The translations under genes and the position numbers were made by a program. A DNA stretch of 64,000 nt. It comes from Parietaria judaica. Taxonomy: Eukaryota; Streptophyta; Magnoliopsida; Rosales; Urticaceae. The stretch is from positions 14,032,501 through 14,096,500 of the forward strand of contig OX940862.1 in NCBI GenBank assembly GCA_954871525.1. The letters are read 5' to 3'. Of this stretch, positions 37,384 to 52,116 are shown in pieces; position 1 is the first letter of the stretch, and each line of letters opens with the position of its first letter. The notes under the pieces are model-generated. The model did no database searches. It was not told the origin of the DNA and was given only the letters and a program-made list of their open reading frames with translations.

Positions 37384-38428
37384 TCAAATTCCCATTGTTG
37401 CCGGAACAACCACGAGACTTCCGGCGACTAGGTCGAGATCTCGTCGCCCCGCGGAAGTGATCTTCCTTCCTCTGCCACAAACCCAAATATTTCAGCACTA
37501 TCATTAGAACTAATGAATAACGAAAATCATGACGATTTCGCCCCAAGATACTAGGCTTTTAAATTAAAGTAAATTATAATTGCTACAATTTTTAAGTTGA
37601 TAATCACTACTAAAAGAATGTTTGGCTCACCCTTTACGGTCAATTTCGACGATGGACATGTTCTGCAGCTGGTGAAGAATGTGGCGAGCGATGGCACCGC
37701 TGCTCTTGCAGAAGTGCGGAGGTCGGCTTCCGTTCCTCTTGCTCCCGCCATAAATCCTTTGGAACGACCCCACTCCCATGCCTCCTCTCAGGTATATCTT
37801 CCTAGCCATGGACGCTGCAAGCAAGAGATTATAAATTTAACTGTGATCATATTCTAGGTTTTTTTCGCGGCGTAAATTCCTAATGTAGTCAAAAGTGTAG
37901 AGTAGATGTTAAGTACAAAAACTGTCTTCGTTAAGTGCAATTTTCGTTTAACTTATATGTAGGTTTGCATTCAAATATCCCTTCAGGAATATGCAGAGAG
38001 ATTCTGATAAGATTACCGGCTCTGATGAAGTACCAGTCCGGGTCATAAGGAGCCAGCTCCTTGAATGTGGCGGTTTTCACAATGTCGATCCACTCGGGAA
38101 GTTCGACCTACACAAGCGACAGGACGGGACGGATTAAAAGAAACTAACTTGAAACCAGTGAACGATCACTGTGACACTATGAACTGGTTGTTCGATTCAT
38201 CAATGTATATACAGTCAGAATTGTTCTACACAATTTTATGCACAGATACGTAACAACACAAAATTTATTAAACCCTGCTGAAAAACAATTCTCTACTCGA
38301 TCACACTGTGTATTCGCTTCCTGAAAAGCAGAACGGAGAAAAGGAAAGACCTTGCCGGATTTCTTAAGGTGGGTGGCGTAAGCCTTGACGAAGTCGTGGG
38401 AAGAGACATCTTTCACGGTCATCGCCAT
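37384..38428 (-). CDS. RPS19: 40S ribosomal protein S19 (eS19)
   Basis: Four exons on the minus strand (38428-38351, 38107-38017, 37814-37631, 37471-37384) give 146 residues in frame; the usual plant length is about 143. It starts [20 protein letters not shown] and contains [60 protein letters not shown] and ALLLQ-type replaced by [20 protein letters not shown]. The C terminus is [20 protein letters not shown] plus Ile, a little longer than the family norm. eS19 is needed for small-subunit assembly. An AAACCCTAG telo-box (38461-38469, minus strand) lies about 35 bases before the ATG, matching ribosomal protein gene promoters. Confidence 0.94.
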
Positions 38429-38499
38429 TGTCGCCGGAGCTGAGATTGCAGCGACGAAACCTAGGGTTTGGGGATTGAGAAGCGATGTGACAGTTGAAT

Positions 38500-39566
38500 C
38501 ACGTATACGAAGGGAAAAAAACGAACCTACAAACTAAAAAATATTAAAAAAAAAAGTAAACAATCGAATCACGTCTAAAATAGTACAAAAGGCAAGCATC
38601 GACGTATTAAATTATATGGCGGCATATATACTTGAGTTAATTAAAACTGGGCGATATAGAGATGAGGAGAGAATTTGATTAAAGGTTGAGTCTTTTTGCC
38701 GCCATTTACGGAGGTTATATACTGCGGAATATATATACTCAAGTTGTATTTTACGGTAGATTTTGAGAAATTCATATATTTTTTAACGACATTAAATGCT
38801 ATCAAAGTTTAAGTACTTTTGCCATCAATTATTTCCTCCCTTCTTCTTCTTTGAATCATATATCAAAGTATTGTTCGACATAAATTTTTTCTTCAACATT
38901 CATTTTTGCTTATGAACGACGTTGATATAAAATTAGACTTCGAATCATCGTATAAATTTCCAATTTAACCATTATTCTCACAATTTTGTTTAGTTTAGAG
39001 GATTGAAATCTCTCAATGCATATGGTAAATGTGTTTATTATTTTCTATAAAAAAAATATCAATCTATTTGAAGATGTATGAGAATTAAGAAGATGTTACC
39101 ATACACCCATTTATTTGGCTTCAATGATTTTGTTCCCCAACTTTGTCATGGATGACATATGCTTCAAATTATTAGCTTCTCTTTGTTGAAATGAAATTAG
39201 TTGTGAAGTTTTAGATATAAAACATGGATAACACTCTTATCCTTCGAAATTCATATTTTGGTTGGAAGTTCATAGAGAGATAGTGTAGATAGATAAGCAA
39301 AAAGAAACAAAAAAAAAAATAGTGGCAAAACTAATAGCACTTAACGTCGTTAAAAATGAATGAATTAGTAAAATACAACTTGGATATGTATGTTGCGCAT
39401 TAGATCTAACTTGGGAATATATGTTAAGAAAAATTGATGAATTTCTTAAAATCTATAGTAAAATACAACTTGGATATATATGCTCTACAGTAAAATATGA
39501 TTTGGGAATATGCCACTGAAGAAAAAATTATCTCTATATTGCCCTATTTTGAACAATTTGAGAAAA

Positions 39567-39597
<31 letters not shown>

Positions 39598-39904
39598 TTG
39601 TATTTGGGAATATATGTTTAGTATTTATAATCAAAGTGATAATGGACTATGTTACTTGCGATCAAAATATTGGTAAAAGTTATTTTATTTTTATTTATGG
39701 TCTATAATTTTTATTTAAGACTTTTCATGGACTATAACGTATGGCAATATAAATTAGGCGAAGGTTTAGAGTTTAGGTTTAGGTTTAGGTTTTGGGCATG
39801 AATTATGATAATATACTATAAATAAAATAATTGAACATTTACTATACAAATATTTAATTTTATATTGATTGTACGAACGTATTCTTATCCTATTTTTAAA
39901 TGGT
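38500..39904. other. AT-rich intergenic region with MITE remnants
   Basis: No gene was seen. Around 38600-38830 there are pieces resembling the arms of the 53272 element (TTTTTGCCGCCATTTACGGA at 38690-38712, AAGTACTTTTGCCATCAATT at 38811-38830), a decayed relative. A GTGTGTGT/poly-T run lies at 39568-39600. Confidence 0.5.
39763..39794 (+). repeat. Short telomere-like tract
   Basis: Contains GGTTTAGAGTTTAGGTTTAG and continuing TTTAGGT units, a degenerate form of the plant telomere repeat TTTAGGG. Too short to be more than an interstitial remnant. Confidence 0.6.
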
Positions 39905-39909
39905 ATAAT

Positions 39910-40482
39910 TGTTGGGATTCCGAGGATATTTTATCGTCGGACGAGGAAATTTCGGGAATATTCGAATCTATAAATCTATAAAAGGCTAATTTGGGGATAA
40001 TAAATTCTCTAGACAAATCCTTGCGTTTTATCACGAATCGGGTCTCCGAATCAATACCGGAGATTTAGCTGCAATTGTTGTTTAGCTCCAAGCAGTCGTC
40101 GATCACAAGTCGCTCAAATGTGCGGGCCTCTACGTGGTACACCACGTCGCTAAACATTCTTGGTCGAAAATTGCCTCGTCGGAATACTAGTTCCTCCTCA
40201 GCTTTGAGAACACGGACAAAGACTCATCTCGATCGAAGAACTCTCTCTCTCCCCCTCTCTCTGGAATGGAGGGGGCGATTTTCTCTCTTAGTTTTGGGAG
40301 TGATTACCCTAATAGGAATCCTTCGGGTTTCACATGACTAATCACGTGTATTTATAGGTGTAATGGGCTTTATTTAATCATATTAGTTCAAGTTTCATTA
40401 ATCGTATTAGTTATCTAATTAGTTTATGAGTTATGTGGGCTCAAGTGGCCCAATCTCTAATCTTTAGGCACTTAACCTTACA
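39910..40482. mobile_element. Possible solo LTR
   Basis: Begins TGTTGGGATTCC and ends CTTAACCTTACA, i.e. TG...CA termini, 573 bases. A TATA-like CTATAAATCTATAAAAGG sits inside. The flanking pentamers are ataat and ttaat (4 of 5 match), so the duplication is imperfect. No internal retrotransposon sequence was found on either side. It could also be an unrelated spacer that happens to have TG/CA ends. Confidence 0.38.
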
Positions 40483-40806
40483 TTAATAGTACCCCAAAAT
40501 GCTACAAAATAGTTTAAAGATCAAATTTCGCCCATATATTGTCAAGTATTTTACACAAACACATCAACGTTTACGACAATTTTTTTAAAATTTATTATTA
40601 GACACTTGTGTTAAATTAAAGACGTATGTGTGTAACATAACAGACATTAACTCAACATATACTGATTGAATTCTCGACATGGTTTTAAAGCCTTTAAATA
40701 CTTTTTTGAGAGAAAAAAAATATGCCTACACATTTCATACAAAGTTAGATGTAATATGAATATTGAGTTATTGACTTTATAAGTAAGGCCGGACCTGAAT
40801 ATAAGC

Positions 40807-42142
40807 CAAGGATCGAAATTTTGCGATAATCGAGCGATAATCGAGCGATTATCGCTGAAAACCACTTCTCGGTAACTTATCTCCTCTAATCGTTGTCGTT
40901 TTATACTTATCGCGATTTTTCGATTCGAAAAGCAAGTCACTTATCGAGCAAAGTTTTCAAGTGTATTTTTTCGAAAAGCTTGTTACTTTTCGGTCAAAAA
41001 CGATAAGTCAACCCCAGTATAGTTTTTTCTTTTTCGCGGCAAAAGTTCCAATTTCTTTTAATTTTAGAATTTAAAGGTATTTTTAGGTTTTTTTTAGTGG
41101 ATCTTGAATGTTTTGAAGTTTAAATGTTGTATATGTGTGAATCATGTCAAATTTTCACAATTTTATTCTATATTTCATATAGTTACATTGAAAGCTATTA
41201 GGTTAAATGAAAGTTCAAGTTTGAGTTTCATGATACTTTGATTGTACATTTTAGATTTTGAATCAAATGTTATTGTTAAATTTGATTTTTTTTAGGTTTA
41301 TTAAGCAATATGGATGAATTATTATAGTCTTTTTTTTGCAGAATTGGGGTGCTTTTAATTAGTGTTTGTTCGAATTGTTATATAATTGCGGTAAAAGTAT
41401 TTATTTTTCGGAAATTGTTGAACTTGAGCTATATTTTTAATATTTTTGATGTAATTTCATTGTTTAAAAATATATATAATTAGGAAACTATGAGTTTGAC
41501 ATAATTATTTTTGCAATTTGACGTTTTCCTGAATTGTCCAATTATTGCGGCAAAAGTACATATGTTTCAAAAAATTGGTTAATTGAGCTAGTTAATCAAC
41601 TTTTTTGGTGTAATTTAATTTTATAATATTGTATATAATTCATAAATTGTGTGGTTGGGATAATTTTTTTGTAATTTCACGTTTTCCAACTATTAAGGCA
41701 AAAGTATATATCTTTAGGAAATTGGTTAAATTGAGTTAGTTCTTCAATTTTTTTGATACATCTTCAAGTGGGAATATCTTATATAATTAACAATTGGTGA
41801 TTTTAAAATATTTCATATTAGTAAAATATGACTTTGACTCTTTCCAAAATTTATCAAATAAGCATATTTTATCTAATAGTAAATAAGTAAAGAGAGCATT
41901 TTGACTTACAAGTTACAACTTATAATTTGTAAATAATAATTGTTATTTTAATTTATTTTTTTTTGTAGGTTTTCCATCGATAAATCCATCGATAACCGAT
42001 TAATCCATCGATAAGTTCGATAAGTTTCGATAACGGCAAACGATAATTTTTATAGGTTTTCCATCGATAAATTTATCGGTAAACGATTACTCCGTCGATA
42101 ACGGCAAACGATATTTCGGCAAAAACGGCATTCAAATCCTTG
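40807..42142. mobile_element. hAT-like non-autonomous element, copy B (inverted)
   Basis: A 1336-bp copy of the element at 6831-8126, in the opposite orientation. It starts CAAGGATCGAAATTTTGCG and ends ...GGCATTCAAATCCTTG. The flanks atataagc (40799-40806) and ctataagc (42143-42150) match at 7 of 8 bases, a mutated 8-bp duplication. The same subterminal CGATAATCGAGCGA and TTATCGAT motifs and the internal TTGCGGCAAAAGTA units are present. No transposase frame. Confidence 0.82.
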
Positions 42143-42150
42143 CTATAAGC

Positions 42151-43730
42151 GAACAAGACCCGTGATTCAGGCCTCTAAATTTAAGGGCCTTAAATATTAA
42201 ATATATATTATTTAATATACTTAAAATTTTACTTAATTTAAGATTCCGATATTGACCCGCCCTCAAAACACCATTGTTACGTTTGGACCATGCAGTGATG
42301 CTAAATATCTTTTCGGATAATAACGTTATCCTAAATCAATATTGGCCTTATAAGGTAACATCACTATTACGTTTGGAACATGTGCACATGTTTTGGTGCT
42401 AAAAATTTTATTTGAAAAATAAATAATAAACTGGTTAAACATGTAGACATTAGATGCTTTTTAGATTAACGTAAAATCAATATATATCATTTGGAATTAT
42501 TCAGAACATCATGTATCACATGATTACGAGTGAAAATGCACCAATTCAGGATCCAATAAAAATTTAAAAACATATCCAGAAGGAACAACGATATCTATTC
42601 TCAGCTTTGATATCTGGGATTGGAATACACCATTTTTCCTCGCACGAGACAATGAGATTAACTATATTAACTGAATAAGTAATAATATTAATAACCGTGT
42701 CATATCACGATCGTGAAAGAAATGGTATTTAATTTGGCTATAAATAATTGCGTAACGAATATTTTTCAAGATTCTATTTGATATCCATATGATTTTGCAA
42801 ACACTACAATAAATGTCTTTTAGTCAACACTTAAACAACACGTCCAGGTCATATCTCATTTAATGATGTAACAGCTAATAAATTCAATTTCAAGGAAAAT
42901 ATTCTTTAATCATGAATTATAATTACAATTTGTTGAAGAGAAATATTGAATATGCTTGTAGAGAAGGTCATAAGAGCCCGGGCCACACACGCTCGCGTGC
43001 GGGCTGCTTATTCTAGATGACAAAAACAACAATAATTCATATATACTAGATCATTGGATTTCTTAAATAAGACGGATTTTATCCATACAAAATCACGAGT
43101 CGTGTGTTGCTCCGATCTTCCTTATGCTTAGGACATTCTCTCGGCCAAGAGTCATAGTTAATTCTTGTTGTTCGATAGTAGTTTCGTTGCGCGCCCGTCC
43201 GGACAAGCCAAGACCCGATGCGGTTATGCTCACCTATTAGTTTGACTTTTAAATTAATAACTTAATTTTCCCTGTACTTTCAATAATCAATGCCCAACTA
43301 AAGTGATTTTTGCCTCATTTAATTTGGACAAAATTTCCACAAACGACAATAAAAGATTGGCACAGCACTAACCTGGTCCGAATACATCACCATGTACATT
43401 ATCTTATTTTAATAAATAAAAAAAAGCCCAATGTTTGGGCGGCAAATTGTCACAAATGGCCTTAAAATTTTGTTCTTGTTGAACTTTATACCTTGAATAT
43501 TAGTTTTTGACATTTATACTCATATCCGATGTTATCGATCTGTAAATAATTTTACTAAATAATATTTTCTACGATTTCGAATCTAACTAAAATTATTAAA
43601 TTATCGCTTGGTAATATAATAAATTAAATTAGTGATTTATAATAGGAGTTTTAAAAGGGCATTTCTACCGAGAGCTAAATTTATATGGGCAATATACAAG
43701 AGCATCTAGAATACAGGGGCATCACTGGCA
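42151..43730. other. AT-rich intergenic region
   Basis: No gene, RNA gene or clear element was recognised. Confidence 0.45.
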
Positions 43731-43732
43731 AT

Positions 43733-43743
43733 TACTATATAAG
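43733..43743 (+). promoter_or_regulatory. TATA box of cysteine synthase copy 1
   Basis: TACTATATAAG stands alone in a mixed-composition stretch 380 bases before the ATG. The likely 5' UTR intron (donor about 43878, acceptor at 44111-44112, CTGATC/AG) explains the distance. Confidence 0.6.
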
Positions 43744-44123
43744 CGAGAAGGCTAAAAAGGTGGCATAAGACAGAGTGATATCTCTTTAAAATCTCCGAAA
43801 CTTTCGTTGAAGCCACTCACCACGACGATCAATCTCTCTGCTTATCCCATTCCATTCTCCGAGCTCTGATCCCAATCTGGTAAAGTTTCTCTCCAATTCG
43901 CTTGTGTTTCCAGTCTCTGATTCATTTCCATCGCTGAATTCTGGTTCGGATTTGCTCGTTATCGAGATTATCATCAGGTCTTTTGGACTGTTTGTTTTGG
44001 ATCGTTTTGATTTGATGAGAAGATAGTGTTGTGGATCGATCAATAGTGATTGTTCTTTTGGTTGATCATTTCTTCATATCAATGCCGATTTGATGTTGGT
44101 TTTGTTGATCAGTGGCTGATAAA

Positions 44124-46967
<2,844 letters not shown>

Positions 46968-47955
46968 AACGCATCGACTGAAGAACGTTCTCATCGTCAT
47001 CGAAACGGCATTTGGTTAATTTATCAAATGCTTTGAGCTTGTTGTGATTAGCCTAGCCTGACTTATCGCAATCAATAAAATGTCGTGTAATACACAAATG
47101 CAGTGTGTTTTGCGAATAAACTTGTTTTAGATTAGACATGGATGTTGGGAAGTCTGGGAACTGAGATCGATTAATAGAAAGGTAATTTTATTTCTGCAAT
47201 GTGGAACTTCATTCGAGTTGTTTTTATACTTCTGAAACATAATCAGAGCCTTTTAAATTGACAATCTCCATGGCTAGGGGTGAAACCAGCGACCGATATT
47301 TTACAGCTTTCCGTTACTTTTAAACTCGACGTTGGCCTTGTAAAAGTCGAGTTATGTGAGTAAGCGCTATGGATACTAACTGCTAATTGAAAAAATACTA
47401 CCGCTAACCAGTAAAAGAACTTTTATTTACTGATTCAAAATATGTTCTCATACTGATAAATCCTGGATTTCGAGGTTTACAATTATTCATTAGGAAACGG
47501 TATTATATCTTTTGCAATTAAACCCGAAAATTCCACGCTTACCTTCAGAAACCAATTTAAGTGTGAAAGAGAACCAATTTCTTAGGAAGATATACTCTTT
47601 GCTAAATCATGGAGAGACTATTTCGGTTAAAACATTCTCGTCATTGTCCAATCTCACTTAAGAAGAAATGCCATTCTTAATTGTCGAAATTGACGTTCCT
47701 AGTTCGATCACGTGCCGAGCTAAAGGTAAATCAGCATAATATAACTTTTTAAACTAAAGTGATAGATAGATAAATAAACTTAAACTTCTGTTTAAAGTGA
47801 ATGAGTACTCAAAAGTCGTATATTTTTCATCTAATTTTTTTACTAGTATCATTTTTTTAGCATAGCCCATATTTTGCTTGGTAAATCCTGAATTTTAGTA
47901 GATAATATCGGTTTTTTCATAGAAAACTGACTAAATTCGTAAAGAGTGTACATAC
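46968..47955. other. 3' flank of cysteine synthase copy 1
   Basis: 3' UTR with AATAAA-like sequence at about 47073-47078, then AT-rich spacer up to the U1 3' box. No gene was seen. Confidence 0.5.
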
Positions 47956-47968
47956 TTATACTTTATTG
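47956..47968 (-). terminator. U1 snRNA 3' box (copy 1)
   Basis: On the minus strand this reads CAATAAAGTATAA, which fits the plant snRNA 3'-end signal CA(N)3-10AGTNNAA exactly and sits directly after the U1 sequence. Confidence 0.75.
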
Positions 47969-48133
47969 GGCAGGGGCTGCGCGTACGCAAGCCCCCACTA
48001 GCACAAATTATGACGTTGGCTCTCCCTCAGTGGGGAGACCATAGCGAGGCACCCTTCCGGTATGTGCAATGGAAGTCACCTCCCTAGGCCATGGGTCTCC
48101 TTGATCGCCCAAAGACCCCGTCCAGGTAAGTAC
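47969..48133 (-). ncRNA. U1 spliceosomal snRNA, copy 1
   Basis: About 165 nt on the minus strand. The 5' end reads GTACTTACCTG, the segment that pairs with 5' splice sites (first base G instead of A). Next come GATCAAGGAG in stem-loop I (U1-70K site), CCCATGGCCTAGG, the U1A-binding region CCATTGCAC, the Sm-site-like CATAATTTGTG, and stem-loop IV (GTGGGGGCTTGCG / CGCAGCCCC). Upstream are the plant snRNA promoter elements and downstream a perfect 3' box, so it looks expressed. Stem I is slightly weakened (GGGC against ACCC). Confidence 0.9.
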
Positions 48134-48155
48134 TTGGCCATGCCTCTTTCTTCCC

Positions 48156-48209
48156 TATTTATATCCATTTCCAGTCCCATCCTCCCTCATTCTCTTCCCA
48201 TGTGGGACA
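48156..48209 (-). promoter_or_regulatory. U1 copy 1 promoter: TATA and USE
   Basis: Minus strand: ATATAAATA at 48164-48156 (about -24 to -31) and GTCCCACATGG at 48209-48199 (about -66 to -76). The latter matches the plant snRNA upstream sequence element RTCCCACATCG at 10 of 11 positions. The roughly four-turn spacing from the TATA is that of Pol II-transcribed plant snRNA genes. Confidence 0.85.
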
Positions 48210-50570
48210 AAAATAGTTCGAAGTCATTTCTCTACTCTATCCATTATTGCTAGTTGCTACATTACTACCAATAACGCTAAGATACAGCTCTTAATATCAA
48301 ACTGAAACAATTTACTGCTTGACACAACGTCAGTAATTAGTGGTAAATGTCTTACAAAGGCTTTACGCCTTTAATTAATTATAATCGGAAACTACTTGTT
48401 GAGATACGCTTAACGAAATTAAAAATGTACAATTCGTGTCTAACAATGAGCCCGCTCCGTTTTTGTAGTCTAGCTTGGAAATCAATGTCCGAACACCGAA
48501 TATCACTTTTCATTTAAGATTTCCTGAATTTTTTTATTAATTAGGTGTATGCTACTGCTTAAGAGTATCGCTAAAACGAATATGATTCGTACTCGACTCG
48601 TTGCTTCACAAAAATGTAGCAATACGACGAGAGCTAAAACAAATCAACCCAGCCCAAAATCTTAAAATTCATCTAATAAGAAATAATCCATTTTAAACCA
48701 TCAAGATAAAGATGTCTCCTATAAATGCATAATGATTTGAAATCTATATATATTAAAAGGAATAACTCACAAGTAATGTGGCACAATGAGATCTAACTAT
48801 TGAGAAATTGATTTTTCTTAGAGGAACTCCAAGGTGGTGTGACACAATGAAATCAAGCAATTGGGGAATCTCTTTTTCTTAGAATTTACATTTTTTGTAT
48901 TTTATAAAAATCATAAGAATTAATAACGTTTTTAATGACTATTCACACAAAAAGTAAAACTTAAAAAACGTTTGTATTGTAATAGCTATGCACACAAAAA
49001 GTCACACAAACAATAATATTTATTACACTATTTAGTTATTGTTTTATTGTTTCATAATAACAAAACGTTTCTATTATATTATCTAATATCATGTAATTGA
49101 TCATTAGTGGATCCTATCGATGTGCTTGATAACTATTGGAATATAAAAAGTCCTCATATTTTAAAACTGTCGATTATTGAGACATTTATATATAATGGCA
49201 TATAGTTATATGGTTCAGATATTGTTCATAACTTTTTAAATTTGCTATGATCGGCGATTTTTGTTTTCGAAGCGATTTTTGTTTTCGAAGCGGTTTTTCG
49301 ATCTATAATTGGTGAATGTTTGATATCTTTTACGTTAGTGATTTCTTTTCTCATTTTTTTTTACAGTGGCTATACGAATATGGAGTCTTTTTTGTTCCGA
49401 TAGCGGCTTTCCAGTCTAAAATTGGTAAAAGTTCGGTATCTTACTGTAAGAATTATTTATTTTCTTATTTCTTTATTATTTTTATAAAGTAATTATCGTC
49501 AACAAGTTTTTTTTCCGGTTGTTTCCGCGGTATTGTCAACAAGTTTTTTCCGGTTGCGCCTTTCCGGTCTACATTTGGTAAGAGTTCAATATATATTCTT
49601 TATTATATGAACTATTTTTGTCTCATTTTTTTATATGTTCTACCTTAAGTAATTACATTTAAAATTTTCAAATTGTGATATGAAAACATGAGGTTTTATA
49701 TCCATTCATAACTCTAAGAAAAATTATATTACAAAATAAAGAAAAGGTCCATTTCAGGGGAATGTTATATATAATAGGTCCGAACACTTGCTCCAAATCG
49801 GCTTCAGACCATAATTACTCTAGTCAATATCTACATAAATTAGACAGATGCTTATAATAAGAAGAGTAAGACCTTCATTAGGAGTTTTCGTTTTAACTCG
49901 GTACAATTCCACATATGTTCTCAACAGTAATAACCATTTGTCATTTGATGACAATAATGTAGCGAACGAATGTTTTCAGTCGTTGAATAATAAACGACAA
50001 AGGCTTTGATTACTGGGTTGTGCAATCCACATATGCCCTCATTAACCTTTGATGTAACAAACGACATGTTTCCTATTGTTGACATACAGGTAAAATGACG
50101 AAAATATTTATTTGTTGCAATTTAATGTGAATCCAAAATTTCAAACTCTTGTTAAGCAGCCATTCAAATTTCAAACATATTTTAGGCCTTTTCAACTTCA
50201 CCTACCTACACATAATCTCGTATCATCATATTAAAGTGCAATTAACATTACAAGCCGAATATTTTTCACCACAAAAATTTGAACATAGTAAAAAAAAAAA
50301 AAAAAACTTAACGACACGCTTATTATATGCAACAAGCATTACAAATCAAGTATACTTGTTGCAAAAAAAATAGGACTAGTATATTATAATACATCGAACA
50401 TTTTTTGCCATAAAATTTAGACAAAATAGAGTATTTTCAGTTAAACCAAAATAATTGTCGACTTGGTTGTATAATCCCTCATCAAAATTACATGATAAAT
50501 GATGTGATAAACAACACTGTCCCATATGTTGAATACTAAACAGTCATGTTTGTGATGACGCGGAACTGAC
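48210..50570. other. AT-rich spacer inside the U1 cluster
   Basis: No gene was seen. Three degenerate repeat units lie at about 49290, 49403 and 49555 (each a variant of CGGTTTTTCGATCTATAATTGG-like sequence followed by GTAAAAGTTCGGTATCTT-like sequence). Confidence 0.5.
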
Positions 50571-50617
50571 TAGGGGCCGCTAGAACGCAGGCCCCCGCTG
50601 CCCAAGTTTGTGAAGTC
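50571..50617 (-). pseudogene. Truncated U1 snRNA (3' stem-loop only)
   Basis: On the minus strand GGGCAGCGGGGGCCTGCG followed by TTCTAGCGGCCCCTAG matches U1 stem-loop IV and its 5' neighbour. Nothing resembling the rest of U1, a promoter element or a 3' box is present. It is the remnant of a fourth copy. Confidence 0.8.
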
Positions 50618-51121
50618 AGGCATCACTTATGCAAAAGTTTTAAAACATTAGAAGACAGAGAAATAACAACTCGAGATTTTGTGAATGTAGGCATGCCCTT
50701 GTGATGCCATCGGTCTACAGACTACAATTTAACCATATTGTTTTATAAGTTCCTGGCGGGCGTGTTACGATAATTTGATAAAATCGATGAAAATCCAACC
50801 CAACCGGGTGAATTCTCAATTTTTATACAATACGACAAGCATACCACAAAAAGTACTCAACTTGAGTAGATTTTGATAGGTGAAAACAGGATAACAAACA
50901 AGATTAAAAGCAGTCGTGAAATTTTTGTTTTTCAGTCAAAAATCAATCGCTAGGCCTTAAATACGAAACTTAGTTTTTTATTTAATTTTTCGGTAAGAAA
51001 CCAACAGCCTTCAAAACACCATACTCACTTCAAATATATTTATATTTTACAATATTATTATTATATTTACTCCCGTAAATAACTTACCCAAGTAATATTT
51101 TAATAGTTTTTGAGAAAAATA
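50618..51121. other. Spacer inside the U1 cluster
   Basis: AT-rich DNA with no recognised gene. Confidence 0.45.
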
Positions 51122-51287
51122 GGGCAGGGGCCGCGCGGACACAGGCCCCCACTGCCAGAAATAAAGACGTACAGTCTTCCGCGAGGGAAGATGTTAGGCG
51201 AATGCGCCTCCTCCGCGTGCAATGGAGGCCACCCACCTAGGCCATGGGCCTCCTTGATCACCCATTAGACCCCGTCCAGGTATGTAC
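51122..51287 (-). ncRNA. U1 snRNA copy 2 (variant or decaying)
   Basis: About 166 nt on the minus strand, with the full U1 layout: GATCAAGGAGGCCCATGGCC, CCTCCATTGCACGCGG, and stem-loop IV GGGGGCCTGTG / GCGCGGCCCC. Differences from the other copies: the 5' end reads GTACATACCTG instead of NTACTTACCTG (position 5, normally pseudouridine, becomes A); the Sm region reads TTTATTTCTGG; the TATA is weak; and no CA(N)AGTNNAA 3' box follows. It is either a decaying copy or a variant U1 with changed 5' splice-site preference. Confidence 0.82.
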
Positions 51288-51311
51288 CTTCTAATTTAAC
51301 CCCTCTTCTTC

Positions 51312-51361
51312 CTTTATCCTCTGTCCTCCATACCCACCTCTTCTCCTAACCCATGTGGGAC
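51312..51361 (-). promoter_or_regulatory. U1 copy 2 promoter: weak TATA and USE
   Basis: GTCCCACATGG at 51361-51351 is an upstream sequence element at the standard distance. The TATA position holds only GGATAAAG (51319-51312), weaker than in copies 1 and 3. Confidence 0.7.
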
Positions 51362-51634
51362 TCAAACGTTTCATCTTTGATAGGAGACTTGGCTTCCAAG
51401 CCTACTAGTACTAGCTATGTAAAAATACACACAGTTATGCACCACACAGCATCTTCTGTTTTTGGGTTTCTCCAGATCTAAACTTGAATTTTATACTTTA
51501 CTCCATTTAGAGAAAGCAAACAGTGCCAAATATCAAATTAGTCCTTTGGCTTTACGTAAGTGTTCATAACAAAAACATAAATAATTACCCAATTTATATG
51601 ATTAATATTCATCGTTTTAAACAGACATAAATTA

Positions 51635-51832
<198 letters not shown>

Positions 51833-51855
51833 TCTGCCCGGAGTTCATTGGCTTG

Positions 51856-51908
51856 CTTTTATACCCTTGTTGGTTCCACGTTTCTTTCATTCGCACTCCA
51901 TGTGGGAC
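51856..51908 (-). promoter_or_regulatory. U1 copy 3 promoter: TATA and USE
   Basis: Minus strand GTATAAAAG at 51864-51856 (about -24 to -32) and GTCCCACATGG at 51908-51898 (about -66 to -76). Spacing equals that of copy 1. Confidence 0.87.
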
Positions 51909-52116
51909 TAATAGCTTTGGCTTTCCACTAGCTTTAATGGGATTTTTTATGAAGCCTTTGATTTGAGATGTTTTATTAGAGAACTTAATCAAATAGGATT
52001 AATTGGTTCCTCATTGAATCTGTAATACAAACGATTACTGATTCATCTTCTCATACTTCCTCACAACTCGAGAGCTATCAGTACCATCATCTTATTCTCG
52101 TGTGTAAATTTTGAGT

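Noticed and set aside
43786..44043. 85-codon minus-strand frame
   Set aside because: Antisense to the 5' UTR and UTR intron of cysteine synthase copy 1.
48062..48253. Small frame over U1 copy 1
   Set aside because: Opposite strand of a U1 snRNA gene and its promoter; no protein features.
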